The position numbers and the translations under genes are program-made. Below the pieces are notes generated by a model, which saw only the letters and a program-made list of their open reading frames with translations, had not been told where the DNA came from and did no database searches. 64,000 bases of DNA from Algiphilus sp965216485 (lineage in GTDB: Bacteria; Pseudomonadota; Gammaproteobacteria; Nevskiales; Nevskiaceae), in contig NZ_OZ244162.1 of NCBI RefSeq assembly GCF_965216485.1, forward strand, positions 930,001-994,000. The letters are read 5' to 3'. Below, piece by piece: positions 24,952 through 34,314 of the stretch. The number at the start of each line of letters is the position of its first letter. Within the stretch, counting starts at the first letter, position 1.

Positions 24952-27153
24952 ATGCCATCTCTTCGCGGCGCCCTCGCGCTCATTGTCTGCACCGCCATCG
25001 CCCCACACGCTGCTTTGCGCGCGCAGGCGCCTGAAACCGATGCAAGCGGTACACCCGAATCCACGCAAATGGCGCCGGTGACAATCATCGGGACCCCGGA
25101 TGAGCTCGTGCGCACGGTGGGGTCGGCCCATCTGGTCGACGAGAGCGACCTGGAGCAATTCCATTACGGGGATCTCAATCGCGTACTGCAGGAGGTTCCC
25201 GGGCTCTACATCCGCGAGGAAGACGGCTTCGGCTTGCGTCCGAACATTGGACTGCGCGGCGCCAATTCGGACCGCAGTCAGAAGGTCACGCTGATGGAAG
25301 ATGGCGTGCTGTTCGGGCCGGCGCCCTACGCGGCACCGGCGGCGTACTACTTTCCACAGACGCTGCGCATGGTGGGCGTCGAGGTGTTCAAGGGGCCGGC
25401 CGCTATCCAGTACGGGCCACAGACCATTGGTGGCGCCATCAACCTGCTGTCGGCACCCATCGCCGATGAAGCGGGCGGACTGCTCAGCATGGCGGCGGGC
25501 AGTGACGGTTTCGGGCGCCTGCATACGCGCTACGGCGGACCGATCAACGCGGATTGGAGCGCGCAGGGCGAGCTGGTGCACCGCCGCAGTGATGGCTTCA
25601 AGGAACTCGATGGCGGCGGTGACACGGGCTTTGATCAGACCGAAGCGATGGTCAAGATCGGCCGACGCCTTGGTCAGGGGCGCGCGGAACTGCGTCTGGG
25701 CTATGCCAACGAGACCTCCGACGAGACCTATCTCGGGCTGACCGAATCGGATTTTCGCGCCCAGCCGGACCGCCGTTATCTGGCTAGCCGCCTCGATGAG
25801 ATGACCTGGGACTGGTACGGCATCCGGGCGGATATCGAGCACCCGCTGTGGGGCGGGGAAGCGCGCCTGACGGCCTACAGCCATGACTTCGAGCGCGCCT
25901 GGCTGAAGTTCAACAATGTCCGCGACACGGACATCCGCAACATCCTTCGCAACCCGGACACACCGCGCAATCGCGAGCGTCTGCAGGTCGTGCGCGGGGA
26001 CATTGATTCCAATCCGGACTTTGCGGGCGATGATCTGCTGATCGGGACCAATGACCGCAGCATGCGCTCTTCCGGGCTGCAGGGCCGCTTCTCGCGCAGC
26101 TTCGACAGTGATCGGCTGAGTCACCGTGTCACTACCGGTTTTCTGCTGCATTCGGATCGCATCCACCGCGATCACGACGAGAATGCCTTCGATGTGCGCG
26201 ATGGCGCGCTGGTGCGCAACGACGTACCGACAGCCATCACTGCCGACAATACCGGTCGCGCCACCGCGCTGGCGGTCTATGCGCGTGACGAGATGGCCTG
26301 GGGGCGGTTGACGCTGACTCCGGGCTTGCGCGTGGAAGCTATCCGCACGGAATTCGACAATCGTCTGGTGGGGCAGTCGAACAGCGAAGACTTTCTGGTG
26401 GTGCTGCCCGGCATCGGGCTGCATTTCGCGCAGACGGAGCGGCTGGCTTGGCTGGCGGGTGTGCACCGCGGCTTCTCGCCGCCATCGCCGAGTCTCGACA
26501 GCGGTGTCGAAGAGGAAGATGCCGTCAATGCCGAATTCGGCCTGCGCTGGCGCAGCCCGGTCGGACGGATGGAGGCGATTGGCTTCTACAGCCGTTACAG
26601 CAATCTCACCGCGCAGTGCACCTTCTCGGCGGGCTGCGACGATACCCAGATCGGGGAGCAGACCAACGCCGGTCGCGTGCGCGTCTACGGTCTGGAGACG
26701 GCCTACCGGCATCGCATCGCGGTGGGGCAGACGCTGTTCGTGCCGGTGGAGGTGTCCTACACCTTCACGCAGGGTGAGTTCCGTGAGGCCTTTGAATCCT
26801 CCAATCCGCAATTCGGCGATGTCGAGCCGGGCTTCGAGCTGCCTTATGTTCCTGAGCACCGACTCAATGTGCAGAGCGGGTTGGCAGGGTTGCAGTGGGA
26901 GGTTGTTGCCTCGCTGCAGTATCAGTCCGAGATGCGGGACACCGCCGGCCGTGGTCCCATTCCGGCTGCCTCCGGCAGCGACAGCTTCACGGTTCTGGAC
27001 CTGGCAGGGCGCTACGATCTGACATCCACAGTGGCGCTGACGGCGCGGATCGATAACTTGCTGGATCGTGACTATGTCGTCGCCCGCCGACCCTTTGGCG
27101 CGCGGCCTGGCAAACCGCTGAGCGCGCAGGTCGGGATCGACTGGCGCTTCTAG
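24952..27153 (+). CDS. TonB-dependent outer-membrane receptor (FecA-like)
   Basis: 733 residues from ATG 24952; the frame continues upstream but only as shadow of the previous gene. Signal peptide to about residue 25 (ending LRAQA). The plug domain contains VLQEVPGLYIREEDGFGLRPNIGLRG, VTLMEDGVLF and VEVFKGPAAIQYGPQTIGGAINL. The barrel ends in aromatic VGIDWRF. The plug resembles FecA-type iron(III) siderophore or citrate receptors. Last gene of the putative Fur-controlled operon, so it probably imports an iron compound handled by the two lipoproteins. Confidence 0.92.
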   Translation: MPSLRGALALIVCTAIAPHAALRAQAPETDASGTPESTQMAPVTIIGTPDELVRTVGSAHLVDESDLEQFHYGDLNRVLQEVPGLYIREEDGFGLRPNIGLRGANSDRSQKVTLMEDGVLFGPAPYAAPAAYYFPQTLRMVGVEVFKGPAAIQYGPQTIGGAINLLSAPIADEAGGLLSMAAGSDGFGRLHTRYGGPINADWSAQGELVHRRSDGFKELDGGGDTGFDQTEAMVKIGRRLGQGRAELRLGYANETSDETYLGLTESDFRAQPDRRYLASRLDEMTWDWYGIRADIEHPLWGGEARLTAYSHDFERAWLKFNNVRDTDIRNILRNPDTPRNRERLQVVRGDIDSNPDFAGDDLLIGTNDRSMRSSGLQGRFSRSFDSDRLSHRVTTGFLLHSDRIHRDHDENAFDVRDGALVRNDVPTAITADNTGRATALAVYARDEMAWGRLTLTPGLRVEAIRTEFDNRLVGQSNSEDFLVVLPGIGLHFAQTERLAWLAGVHRGFSPPSPSLDSGVEEEDAVNAEFGLRWRSPVGRMEAIGFYSRYSNLTAQCTFSAGCDDTQIGEQTNAGRVRVYGLETAYRHRIAVGQTLFVPVEVSYTFTQGEFREAFESSNPQFGDVEPGFELPYVPEHRLNVQSGLAGLQWEVVASLQYQSEMRDTAGRGPIPAASGSDSFTVLDLAGRYDLTSTVALTARIDNLLDRDYVVARRPFGARPGKPLSAQVGIDWRF

Positions 27154-27230
27154 GCCGCAGGCAATGCGCCGCGAGACCGATTATCGGTCCGGCGTGGGCA
27201 TGACCGGTGCGCTTGTGTATGTTGTGCGGC

Positions 27231-28445
27231 ATGCAGCCAGCGTCGACAGGGGTTCAGGGCGCTGCCGGCCGCCATCGAAAGGCGGCTGGCTTTACCCTGT
27301 TGGAGTTGATGATTGCGGTCACCGTCATTGGCATCCTCGCCGCGGTGGCCATACCCACCTACCAGGACTATCTGGTCCGCTCCAAGGTCGCGGAAGCCTT
27401 TTCGCTGGCTTCCAGCGCCAAGACCGTGGTGGCCGAAGGCTTCCTCGTATCTGGGCAATTTCCGAGCAGCAACGCCGAGGTCGGATTGCCTGCGCCGACC
27501 GACTTGCGGGGCCGCTATGTGCGTTCGGTCGCAATCCGAGACGGCGGTGCCATCGAGGCAACCTTCAGTGCTCAACCGATTGCTGGGGAAACACTGACGC
27601 TGATTCCCAATGTCTCGGGTGGCCAAGGCGTGCGTTGGTGCTGCCGCTCTAGTCTCCCTCGCAACTATCTCCCGCGCAGCTGTACCGATTCCGAGGAGGC
27701 CTGTAGCGTGCAGGCGCTCGGTGGCGGTAACGGTGGCGGCAATGGCAGCGGTAACGGCAGCGGCACTGGCGGCAGCGGGTCCGGCGGCGCTGGGTCGGGT
27801 GGCTCGGGCAGTGGGTCTGGGGCGGGGTCTGGCAGCGGCAGCAGTGGCGGCGGCAAGAGCGGGGGCAGTGCTGGTGGTTCCGGCGGCGGTGGCAGTGGCG
27901 CATCCGGTGGCAGTTCCGGTGGCGGAGGCGGAGGCGGCAGCAGCAGTAGCGGTGCCGGTTCGGGGAGCGGATCCGGCGGTTCTGGCTCGGCCGGGAGCGG
28001 TGGCAGTGGCAGTGGTAGCGGTAGCGGCGGAGGCAGTTCTTCCGGTGGCGCCGGTCAAGGCAGTGGGGGCAGCGCCAGCGGTTCGGGTTCCGGGGCGGGC
28101 TTGGGCTCCGGCACTGGCGCTGGCTCCGGGTCAGGTTCTGGTTCCGGTTCCGGTTCTGGCTCTGGCTCCGGCTCAGGCGCGGGTTCCAGTGCTGGTGCCG
28201 GCGCAGGCAAAGGTTCTGGTCAGGGTGCTGGCGGTAGCGCGAGCGGATCCGGCGCGTCAGGGAGCGGAAACGGCAACGGCAACGGCCGCGGTGGCGGTGA
28301 CAACAATGGACGCAGTTCGGACAACGGGCCTGGCAACGATAAAGGTCCAGACAACGACGCGGACTGCGAGGGGGGCATTGGACGCGGTCTGGGTTGGCTC
28401 TTCGGGCGTGGACGTGGCAGCGCCGGGTGTTCGGATGATGATTGA
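27231..28445 (+). CDS. Type IV pilin-like protein with a long Gly/Ser tail
   Basis: 404 residues from ATG 27231 (GTG 27207 and ATG 27219 are alternatives; no ribosome site decides). The prepilin peptide ends RKAAG20, followed by F21TLLELMIAVTVIG with the conserved Glu at +5, then IPTYQDYLVRSKVAEA. A globular head of about 110 residues has cysteines 137, 138, 151 and 158. From residue 164 about 200 residues are almost only Gly and Ser, with scattered Ala, Asn and Thr. A short tail rich in Asn, Asp and Arg follows, with C379 and C400. Known PilA proteins are about 140-170 residues, so the extension is exceptional. No pilus assembly genes are nearby. The protein should be membrane-anchored or assembled into a fibre with the tail exposed. 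Confidence 0.8.
   Translation: MQPASTGVQGAAGRHRKAAGFTLLELMIAVTVIGILAAVAIPTYQDYLVRSKVAEAFSLASSAKTVVAEGFLVSGQFPSSNAEVGLPAPTDLRGRYVRSVAIRDGGAIEATFSAQPIAGETLTLIPNVSGGQGVRWCCRSSLPRNYLPRSCTDSEEACSVQALGGGNGGGNGSGNGSGTGGSGSGGAGSGGSGSGSGAGSGSGSSGGGKSGGSAGGSGGGGSGASGGSSGGGGGGGSSSSGAGSGSGSGGSGSAGSGGSGSGSGSGGGSSSGGAGQGSGGSASGSGSGAGLGSGTGAGSGSGSGSGSGSGSGSGSGAGSSAGAGAGKGSGQGAGGSASGSGASGSGNGNGNGRGGGDNNGRSSDNGPGNDKGPDNDADCEGGIGRGLGWLFGRGRGSAGCSDDD
27720..28305. repeat. Low-complexity Gly/Ser-coding repeat tract
   Basis: About 195 codons of GGC/GGT and AGC/TCC/TCT type, for example the (GGTTCC/GGTTCT)n stretch near 28131-28190. Codons are mixed, so the tract is imperfect at DNA level, which should make it more stable than a pure repeat but still open to in-frame slippage. 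Confidence 0.9.
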
Positions 28446-28499
28446 GAAGGGCCTCGCCATGGGTGTGACTGCGACGCTGAAGCCACGGGAGCTGAAATC

Positions 28500-29594
28500 A
28501 TGACGGCCAAGCTTGCCGAGCTCCCATCGATCCTGCTTGAGGATCGGCTCCATCTGCTCCGCGCTCTGGTGCTGTTCGCGTGGGGTTTGCTGGTCGTTTT
28601 CGTGGGGGTGGAAGCCGCACTGCGCATGCACCCTCAAGCGGATTGGCCGGAAGTCGCCGGCTTCTCTACGACCTACAACACGCTGCTGGCGGTTTTCGCA
28701 GTCAATACTCTGGTGCTGACCGCACTTCTGGTACAGCGTGACTGGTTCGAACGTGTGCCCCGAAATGCCGAGCATCGCGTGGCCTGGCTGTTATATCTGG
28801 TCCTTATCTGGCTCGGTCTGCATCTGTTCTTCCTGTTCCATATCGCCGGTGCCTTCTCGGGGGCACTGGGTGCGTTACCGGTGGTGAGCATCGTGGCGAT
28901 GCTCGTACTGCTGCCTGGCCCGGCTGGTTGGGGCTTTGCGGTGTACATGGCCACGGGCTACCTGCTCGTCGCCGCGATGGCCCAGGCCGCAATCATCCAC
29001 CCGGAGGGTGCGCTGGCGACCGCTTTCGCCCCCGAGGGCCTGCTTTTTGGTCTGGCCTGGATCGCACTCTTCGCTGTGGCACTGGCTGTCGGTCTCTGGG
29101 GGCGCGGCGGTTGGGCCGATGCCACTGCCGACGAGCATCCAGCCCGTCGCGTCGATCCCGATACTGGGCTGTTCCGCGCGGCTTTCCTTCAGCAGCGCCT
29201 ACACCGCGAGTTACGGCGCGGCCGGCGCCAGCAGAGTCCCGCCACGCTCTTGATGATCGACGTCGACGAGGGCCGCGGTGGCTTCTCGGAGGCCGATCGC
29301 GTGCGGCCCTATGCCGACCGCTTGCTGGCAACCATCCGCTTGCAGTCCGACACACCGGCGCACTATGCCGCTGGCCGTGTTGCCCTTCTCATGCCAGCCA
29401 CCGACGGCGCGGCAGCGCAGGCCTTCTGTCAGCGTCTGATTGGCTCGCTGCAGGATGCCGGGCTGAGGCTGCCGAAGATGGCCGCTGCCGTGGTGGAAAG
29501 CGCCGCCGTGGATGCCATGCAATGGGCAACGGCGGCGGAAAGTGCGCTACGCCAGGCACCAGAAGGCGGCGCACTTCAGCTGGTTCGCCTTTAA
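28500..29594 (+). CDS. Membrane protein with degenerate GGDEF domain
   Basis: 364 residues from ATG 28500. Six hydrophobic segments (about 20-40, 60-78, 95-117, 122-140, 145-165, 180-200) precede a cytoplasmic domain starting VDPDTGLFRAAFLQQRLHREL, the usual beginning of diguanylate cyclase domains. MIDVDE (252-257) sits where the first metal site lies, but the GGDEF signature is replaced by AAGRVALLMP (290-299). It therefore cannot be an active cyclase by known rules; it might bind c-di-GMP or GTP, or act by protein contacts. It follows the pilin-like gene by 54 bp on the same strand and may be cotranscribed. Confidence 0.8.
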   Translation: MTAKLAELPSILLEDRLHLLRALVLFAWGLLVVFVGVEAALRMHPQADWPEVAGFSTTYNTLLAVFAVNTLVLTALLVQRDWFERVPRNAEHRVAWLLYLVLIWLGLHLFFLFHIAGAFSGALGALPVVSIVAMLVLLPGPAGWGFAVYMATGYLLVAAMAQAAIIHPEGALATAFAPEGLLFGLAWIALFAVALAVGLWGRGGWADATADEHPARRVDPDTGLFRAAFLQQRLHRELRRGRRQQSPATLLMIDVDEGRGGFSEADRVRPYADRLLATIRLQSDTPAHYAAGRVALLMPATDGAAAQAFCQRLIGSLQDAGLRLPKMAAAVVESAAVDAMQWATAAESALRQAPEGGALQLVRL

Positions 29595-29607
29595 GCCGGA
29601 GCGTCGC

Positions 29608-30909
29608 TCAGCCCTTGGGCCCACCGCGGTTCCCGCGCCGATCGCGTGAGCCACCGCCACCGCCGCGACGTTGACGGTGGCCCCCTGAGCCTTTCTTTGC
29701 GGCACTGCGTGGGGGCTTGGGCAGGGCGGCCTTGAGCTCCGTGGCCATCCAGCTACCGGCATCTGGCAGGTTCGGGATTTTCATGCCGGTGTAGGCCTCG
29801 ATCTCGGGCAGGGAGTAGACCCATTCCTCGCAACACAGAGAGATAGCATCACCTTCTGCCCCCGCGCGGGCGGTACGGCCAATGCGGTGCACATAGTCCT
29901 GCGCGTCCTGCGGCAGGTCGTAGTTGATGACGTGCGTCACGCCATCGATGTGCAGACCACGCGCCGCCACATCGGTGGCAACCAGCACCCCAAGGGCGCC
30001 GCTGCGGAAGCTTTCGAGCAATTGCTCGCGCTTTTTCTGCGGTACGTCGCCGGATAGCGTTCTCGCCTCGATGTCGTTTCCGCGCAGGGTGCGTTCGACC
30101 ACGTCGGCTGCGCGCTTGGTGTTCACGAAAATCATGGTCCGCGTCGCGCCGGTGTGGCGCAGCACACCCACCAGCATGGGCAGCTTCTCATCGTTGGCGA
30201 CATGTACCAAAGATTGCCGGACGCGATCGGCGGTGACCTGCTCGGGCTCGATCTCCACCCGCGTCGGGTTGTTCATGTGCTCGTAGGCCAGCTCGAGCAC
30301 GCGATGCGACAGTGTGGCGGAGAACAGGTAGTTGCGGCGCTGATCGGCCGGCTTGCAATGCCGCAGGATGTAACGGATGTCACTGATGAAGCCGAGGTCG
30401 AACATCCGGTCGGCTTCGTCGAGCACGGCCACCTGGGCGTGCTTGAGCGTGAAGACCTTCTGCTTGAAATAGTCGATCAGTCGGCCCGGCGTCCCGATCA
30501 ACACATCCACGCCCTGAGCGATCTGCTCGCGCTGTGCTTCGTAGCCGGTGCCGCCATAGACCAGTCCCAGCCGGATGCCGGTGTCGCGCGCCAGTGGCTC
30601 GGCGTCCTTGTGAATCTGGATGACGAGTTCGCGTGTGGGCGCCAGGATGACCGCGCGTGGCTGGCCGTCGGGCCCGCTCGGCTCCGTGCGGATGAGGTGG
30701 TCGAGCGTGGCGAGCAGAAAGGCGATGGTCTTGCCCGTGCCGGTCTGTGCCTGGCCGGCAATATCCTTGCCGTCGAGTGCCAGCGGCAGGGTCTTGGCCT
30801 GAATCGGGGTGCAGTGGCTAAAGCCGATCTGGCGCAGGTTGTCCTGCAGGGTCTTGGCGAGGGGAAGCGCGTTGAAGGCGAGCGCGGTCTTGGAGTCGGT
30901 ATCGGTCAT
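29608..30909 (-). CDS. rhlB: ATP-dependent RNA helicase RhlB
   Basis: 433 residues. All DEAD-box motifs are present: AQTGTGKT (I), PTRELV (Ia), TPGR (Ib), DEAD (II), SAT (III), HRIGRTARAG (VI). DAISLCCEEWVYSLPEIEAY and the short basic Gly/Arg-rich C-terminus match RhlB, the degradosome helicase. The position, divergent from trxA-rho, is the same as in E. coli, which supports the assignment over RhlE or SrmB. Confidence 0.95.
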   Translation of the reverse strand: MTDTDSKTALAFNALPLAKTLQDNLRQIGFSHCTPIQAKTLPLALDGKDIAGQAQTGTGKTIAFLLATLDHLIRTEPSGPDGQPRAVILAPTRELVIQIHKDAEPLARDTGIRLGLVYGGTGYEAQREQIAQGVDVLIGTPGRLIDYFKQKVFTLKHAQVAVLDEADRMFDLGFISDIRYILRHCKPADQRRNYLFSATLSHRVLELAYEHMNNPTRVEIEPEQVTADRVRQSLVHVANDEKLPMLVGVLRHTGATRTMIFVNTKRAADVVERTLRGNDIEARTLSGDVPQKKREQLLESFRSGALGVLVATDVAARGLHIDGVTHVINYDLPQDAQDYVHRIGRTARAGAEGDAISLCCEEWVYSLPEIEAYTGMKIPNLPDAGSWMATELKAALPKPPRSAAKKGSGGHRQRRGGGGGSRDRRGNRGGPKG

Positions 30910-31218
30910 ATCGTGGGCGCCTCGCGCCCGGTGCGTGTGTTCGGTTGCTTGATCGTCTTTGTCTATGCCAAGGATACGCCTGCGCTACCGTAGATGCCGG
31001 AATTGCGAACGAAAACGCCAATAGGGCTTGCAAATTTGGCCCGCCTCAGATTCAATGCAGGTAGCGGTTTCCGACACGGCGCTTTCGGCGCTGTTGATTG
31101 CATGGAAACCGATTCCCCGCCGCGCGCATTTACCACTGCAGCACCTGCCTGAGGTGCGCATCCGCAGTGCGGCGAGCATGCTCATTTCATTTCGTTCCCA
31201 CGAGGAGCCCATCGAGCC
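30910..31218. other. Intergenic region between divergent rhlB and trxA
   Basis: 309 bases. It should hold promoters for both genes. A possible trxA-side promoter is TTGCAA (31028-31033), 17 bp, TTCAAT (31051-31056), poor at -10. GAGGAG before trxA is its ribosome site. No gene or RNA structure recognised. Confidence 0.5.
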
Positions 31219-31528
31219 ATGAGTGACAACGTCACGTCCGTTTCGTCGGACAATTTTGATGCCGAGGTCTTGCAATCCGACAAGCCCGTCCTGGTTGATT
31301 TCTGGGCGGAGTGGTGCGGTCCCTGCCGCATGATCGCTCCGGTACTGGAGCAGGTCGCCGATGAGAAACAGGGCGAACTGAAGGTCGTCAAGCTCAACGT
31401 CGACGAGAATCAGGACGTTGCGCAGCGATTTTCGGTGCGCGGTATCCCGACGCTCATCCTTTTCAAGAATGGCGACGCGGCTGCAACGCAGACCGGCGCC
31501 GTAGGCAAAGCACAACTGGCAGCCTTCG

Positions 31529-31545
<17 letters not shown>
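31219..31545 (+). CDS. trxA: Thioredoxin 1
   Basis: 108 residues with the active site W32-C33-G-P-C36, VDFWAEWCGPC, and the cis-proline loop RGIPTLILF. It is the general cytoplasmic disulfide reductase. The gene overlaps the proposed start of rho by 17 bases; trxA-rho is a conserved pair. Confidence 0.97.
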
Positions 31546-32968
<1,423 letters not shown>

Positions 32969-33020
32969 TCACGCAGGATCGGGAAGGCAAGGGCGTGTGC
33001 ATCGTCTCTGAGGTGCGGTA

Positions 33021-34115
33021 GTGACCACGGACGCTGCATACGCCCCCGAACTCGCTGCCCTCAATGTCGCCATCGATGGGGCGGCACAATGGCTGATCCG
33101 GCAGTGTCGCTTCGCGGGGCGCTTCGAATACGGCTACGACGCGCGTGGCGTGCCAATGCAACGCTACAACGTGGCCCGCCACGCCGGTGCGTTGTACGCC
33201 CTGGCCCAGTTCGGTGAGCGACCGTCAACCATTGCGGTCGACCCGACCATCGATGCCGCATCGCGCTATCTGGCCACTGCCTGCATCCGGACGGTGCCTG
33301 GTCAGGCCGACTGCTTTGCCTTGTGGGGGGACCCTGAGGGGCGTCCGCTGGAGGCGAAGTTGGGCGCCGCCGGTCTGGCCTTGGCAGCGTGGTGTGGCAT
33401 GGATGCCAACCAGGTCTGGCGCCCTCCGGTGAAGGTCCTGTCCGGCATTGGGGCCTTCATTGCCAGCCTGCAGGATGAGCATGGCCATTTCATCTCTAAG
33501 TATCACGCCTCCAAGGGAGGCATGACGCAGTGGGAATCCCTCTACTACCCTGGCGAGGCGGCACTTGGGCTGACGCGCCTGTATGCGGTGGACGAGAACC
33601 CGGATTGGCTCGATGCCGCGGAGCGCGCGCTGCTGTATCTGGCGCGCAAGCGCCGCGCCAGCGGACGCTGTGAGCCGGATCACTGGGCCTTGCTTGCCAC
33701 CGAGGCGCTGTGGCCCTTTGCCATGGAGCGCAAAGCACTCCTCGAACATGCCGTAATGATTGTCGAGACCATGCTGGCGGAGGGGCAGTCCAGCGGTGCG
33801 CTCAGTCGCTGCGGACGCACCACGCCCACAACCACCCGTCTCGAAGGCTTGCTGGCAGTGCGTTCACTGTTGCCGCCAGGGCATGCCGTGACGCGAAGCC
33901 TGGAGCGCATGCTGCCCGCCGCTGTGGCCTACAGTCTTCGGGCGCGTGTGGTCGGTGGACTGCATGAGGGCGCCGTGCAGCGTGCGCCGGAAAGGTCGGT
34001 GGATGCGAAGGCCACGGAGCTGCGTATCGACTATGCGCAGCACGCTCTGTCGGCCTGGATGGCCTGGCGGGATGGTGCCACCCATATCGAGGGTGCCGGC
34101 GCCAAGCGCGGTTGA
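33021..34115 (+). CDS. Unrecognised protein with predicted alpha/alpha-toroid repeats
   Basis: 364 residues from GTG 33021 (GAGG upstream). No family is recognised with confidence. Repeated helical units contain aromatic and glycine landmarks: YNVARHAGALYALAQF, KLGAAGLALAAWCG, WESLYYPGEAALGLTRLY, DHWALLATEALW and IDYAQHALSAWMAW. Spacing and the GEAALGL-type turns suggest an alpha/alpha toroid such as those in glycan-processing or cyclase-like proteins. No signal peptide and no membrane segment. It follows rho by 52 bp on the same strand. A sugar or polymer substrate would be a guess. Confidence 0.7.
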   Translation: MTTDAAYAPELAALNVAIDGAAQWLIRQCRFAGRFEYGYDARGVPMQRYNVARHAGALYALAQFGERPSTIAVDPTIDAASRYLATACIRTVPGQADCFALWGDPEGRPLEAKLGAAGLALAAWCGMDANQVWRPPVKVLSGIGAFIASLQDEHGHFISKYHASKGGMTQWESLYYPGEAALGLTRLYAVDENPDWLDAAERALLYLARKRRASGRCEPDHWALLATEALWPFAMERKALLEHAVMIVETMLAEGQSSGALSRCGRTTPTTTRLEGLLAVRSLLPPGHAVTRSLERMLPAAVAYSLRARVVGGLHEGAVQRAPERSVDAKATELRIDYAQHALSAWMAWRDGATHIEGAGAKRG

Positions 34116-34314
34116 CATCGACCGGCGTGCGTCTATGATGCCCGCGTGCCCAAGGCTCGCCTTCGGCGCAGCCTCTTTACTCCGCATTGAGCGCATGGAA
34201 ATCATCGCTTCCATATTCCGCTCCAACGCATCCCAACAGCCCGTGCAGGGCGGCTGGAACCCGACGGCACACTAGTTCAGGTATCCGGTCGCCTCGCGTA
34301 ACCTGAGGTGGCCC

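Noticed and set aside
24946..26859. 637-codon minus-strand frame opposite the TonB receptor
   Set aside because: It is a shadow of a clear receptor gene; high G+C keeps antisense frames open. No domain is recognisable.
27150..28058. 302-codon minus-strand frame opposite the pilin tail
   Set aside because: The Ala/Thr/Pro-rich translation is the complement of Gly/Ser codons; no gene features.
34116..34314. M-box magnesium riboswitch before mgtE
   Set aside because: No conserved M-box segments seen in the 199 bp; MgtE is in any case gated by protein-bound magnesium.
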